5,547 nt of DNA from DATDRQ01 sp035291645 (lineage in GTDB: Bacteria; Chloroflexota; Anaerolineae; Anaerolineales; UBA4823): positions 1-5,547 of the forward strand of contig DATDRQ010000392.1 of assembly GCA_035291645.1 (NCBI GenBank), given 5' to 3'. Position 1 is the stretch's first letter; every line of letters begins with the position of its first letter. Position numbers and translations under genes: made by a program. Of the stretch, positions 4,964-5,547 are shown in pieces. Under the pieces are notes generated by a model. It saw only the letters and a program-made list of their open reading frames with translations. It was not told where the DNA came from and searched no databases.

Positions 4964-5547
4964 TTACACCGTCATGCCGGTGAAGTTGAAATCCCCGATC
5001 TTTAGAGCCGGGACGCGGATTGACCGGCCTCCGTACTCGGTCTTGAACAGGCGGGTCTCCCGCCCGGCCGCCTGCACCTCCGCCAGCGCCTGGACGTAAG
5101 ACTGGGTGAAGCGCAGGTTCTTGACCGGATAGGCGAGCTCCCCGTTCTCGATCAAGAAGACGCCGTCGCGCGTCATGCCGGTCACGACGCAGTCGCGCGG
5201 GTGCACCAGCCGCGTGTACCAGAAGCGGGTGATGTACAGCCCGCGCTCCGTCGAGCGGATCATCTCCTCCAGGCTGCTCCCGCCGTTCCCCAGGAAAAGG
5301 TTCTGAGCCAATGGGCCGGCCCCGCGCATGAAATTGGGCACGTTCGGGGGCAGGGCGTGTCCGGTGCTGTCCACGCCGGCGCGCCGCGCCGTGCACCGGT
5401 CGTAGACCGGGCCCTGCACCACGCCCTGGCTGACGATCTCCAGCCGCCTTTTCGGCGTGCCCTCGTAATCGAAGGGCAGCGGCAGGCCGTCCGGATCGAG
5501 CCCGTCGTCCCAGATGCTGACCAGAGCGCTCATCGCCTGCTGGCCCT
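4964..5547 (-). CDS. TldD/PmbA (TldE) family protein, C-terminal part (partial, runs off right edge)
   Basis: TldD and TldE (PmbA) form a cytoplasmic zinc metalloprotease complex that cleaves unfolded peptides, including microcin and antitoxin substrates in E. coli. The window shows the last 193 residues, ending at TAA (4966-4964). The frame continues upstream of the Met at 5533 as GQQA to the edge, so that Met is internal. Numbered from it, family-like stretches are LPLPFDYEG (17-25), STGHA (56-60), GLYITRFWYTR (98-108), TGMTRDGVFLIENGE (118-132), RFTQS (141-145) and VPALKI (174-179). Family members are usually about 440-480 residues, so over half is missing. The HExxxH zinc site, which separates TldD from the metal-free TldE, would lie in the missing part. 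The ENGE-x-x-YPV ending leans towards the PmbA/TldE type, but I cannot decide. The gene converges on the Asp-box gene; an upstream partner gene is likely outside the window. Confidence 0.92.
   Translation of the reverse strand, partial: GQQAMSALVSIWDDGLDPDGLPLPFDYEGTPKRRLEIVSQGVVQGPVYDRCTARRAGVDSTGHALPPNVPNFMRGAGPLAQNLFLGNGGSSLEEMIRSTERGLYITRFWYTRLVHPRDCVVTGMTRDGVFLIENGELAYPVKNLRFTQSYVQALAEVQAAGRETRLFKTEYGGRSIRVPALKIGDFNFTGMTV

Noticed and set aside
5531..5533. ATG at 5533 as the real start of the TldD/PmbA-family gene
   Set aside because: The frame stays open upstream to the window edge and begins in the middle of the conserved domain, so this is an internal methionine.
1..5547. CRISPR array, insertion sequence or phage element
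   Set aside because: No regularly spaced repeats, transposase or integrase frames, or paired terminal inverted repeats were seen.

Overview
The window reads as a stretch of GC-rich bacterial chromosome. The protein flavour suggests Chloroflexota, perhaps Anaerolineae: an FtsK with a long Lys/Pro-rich N-terminal tail, a MalG-type permease end, an exported Asp-box protein and a TldD/PmbA-type protein. That placement is recognition from memory and was not tested by any search.

Layout from left to right. (1) 1-1075, minus strand: the first 358 codons of an FtsK/SpoIIIE DNA translocase, running off the left edge. (2) 1076-1397: a divergent intergenic region with an extended -10 promoter and an operator-like palindrome for ftsK, and a likely promoter and structured leader for the rightward gene. 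(3) 1398-2345, plus strand: ribonuclease Z (rnz), starting at TTG behind a strong ribosome binding site. (4) 2370-2597, plus strand: the C-terminal 75 residues of a MalG-family sugar ABC transporter permease. It is a 5'-truncated remnant lying 24 bases after the rnz stop, with an 8-bp direct repeat at the junction and a strong terminator after it (2679-2720). (5) 2598-3200: about 600 bases without a gene, holding that terminator, a promoter-like site near 2885-2912 and a hairpin-rich stretch just after it. (6) 3201-4757, plus strand: an exported 518-residue protein with a signal peptide and five Asp-box (BNR) repeats, sialidase-like in fold but without proof of sialidase activity. (7) 4758-4963: a palindrome-rich spacer between convergent genes. 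(8) 4964-5547, minus strand: the C-terminal part of a TldD/PmbA(TldE)-family protein, running off the right edge.

The genes do not form one pathway. FtsK (chromosome segregation), RNase Z (tRNA 3' maturation) and TldD/PmbA (peptide processing) are household functions. The permease remnant and the exported propeller protein look like accessory content inserted or left between them. I find no mobile element, CRISPR array, tRNA or rRNA, and no convincing new multi-gene system. The most testable unusual signals are the mutually exclusive hairpins in the rnz leader, the structured leader before the propeller gene, and the deletion scar between rnz and the permease remnant.
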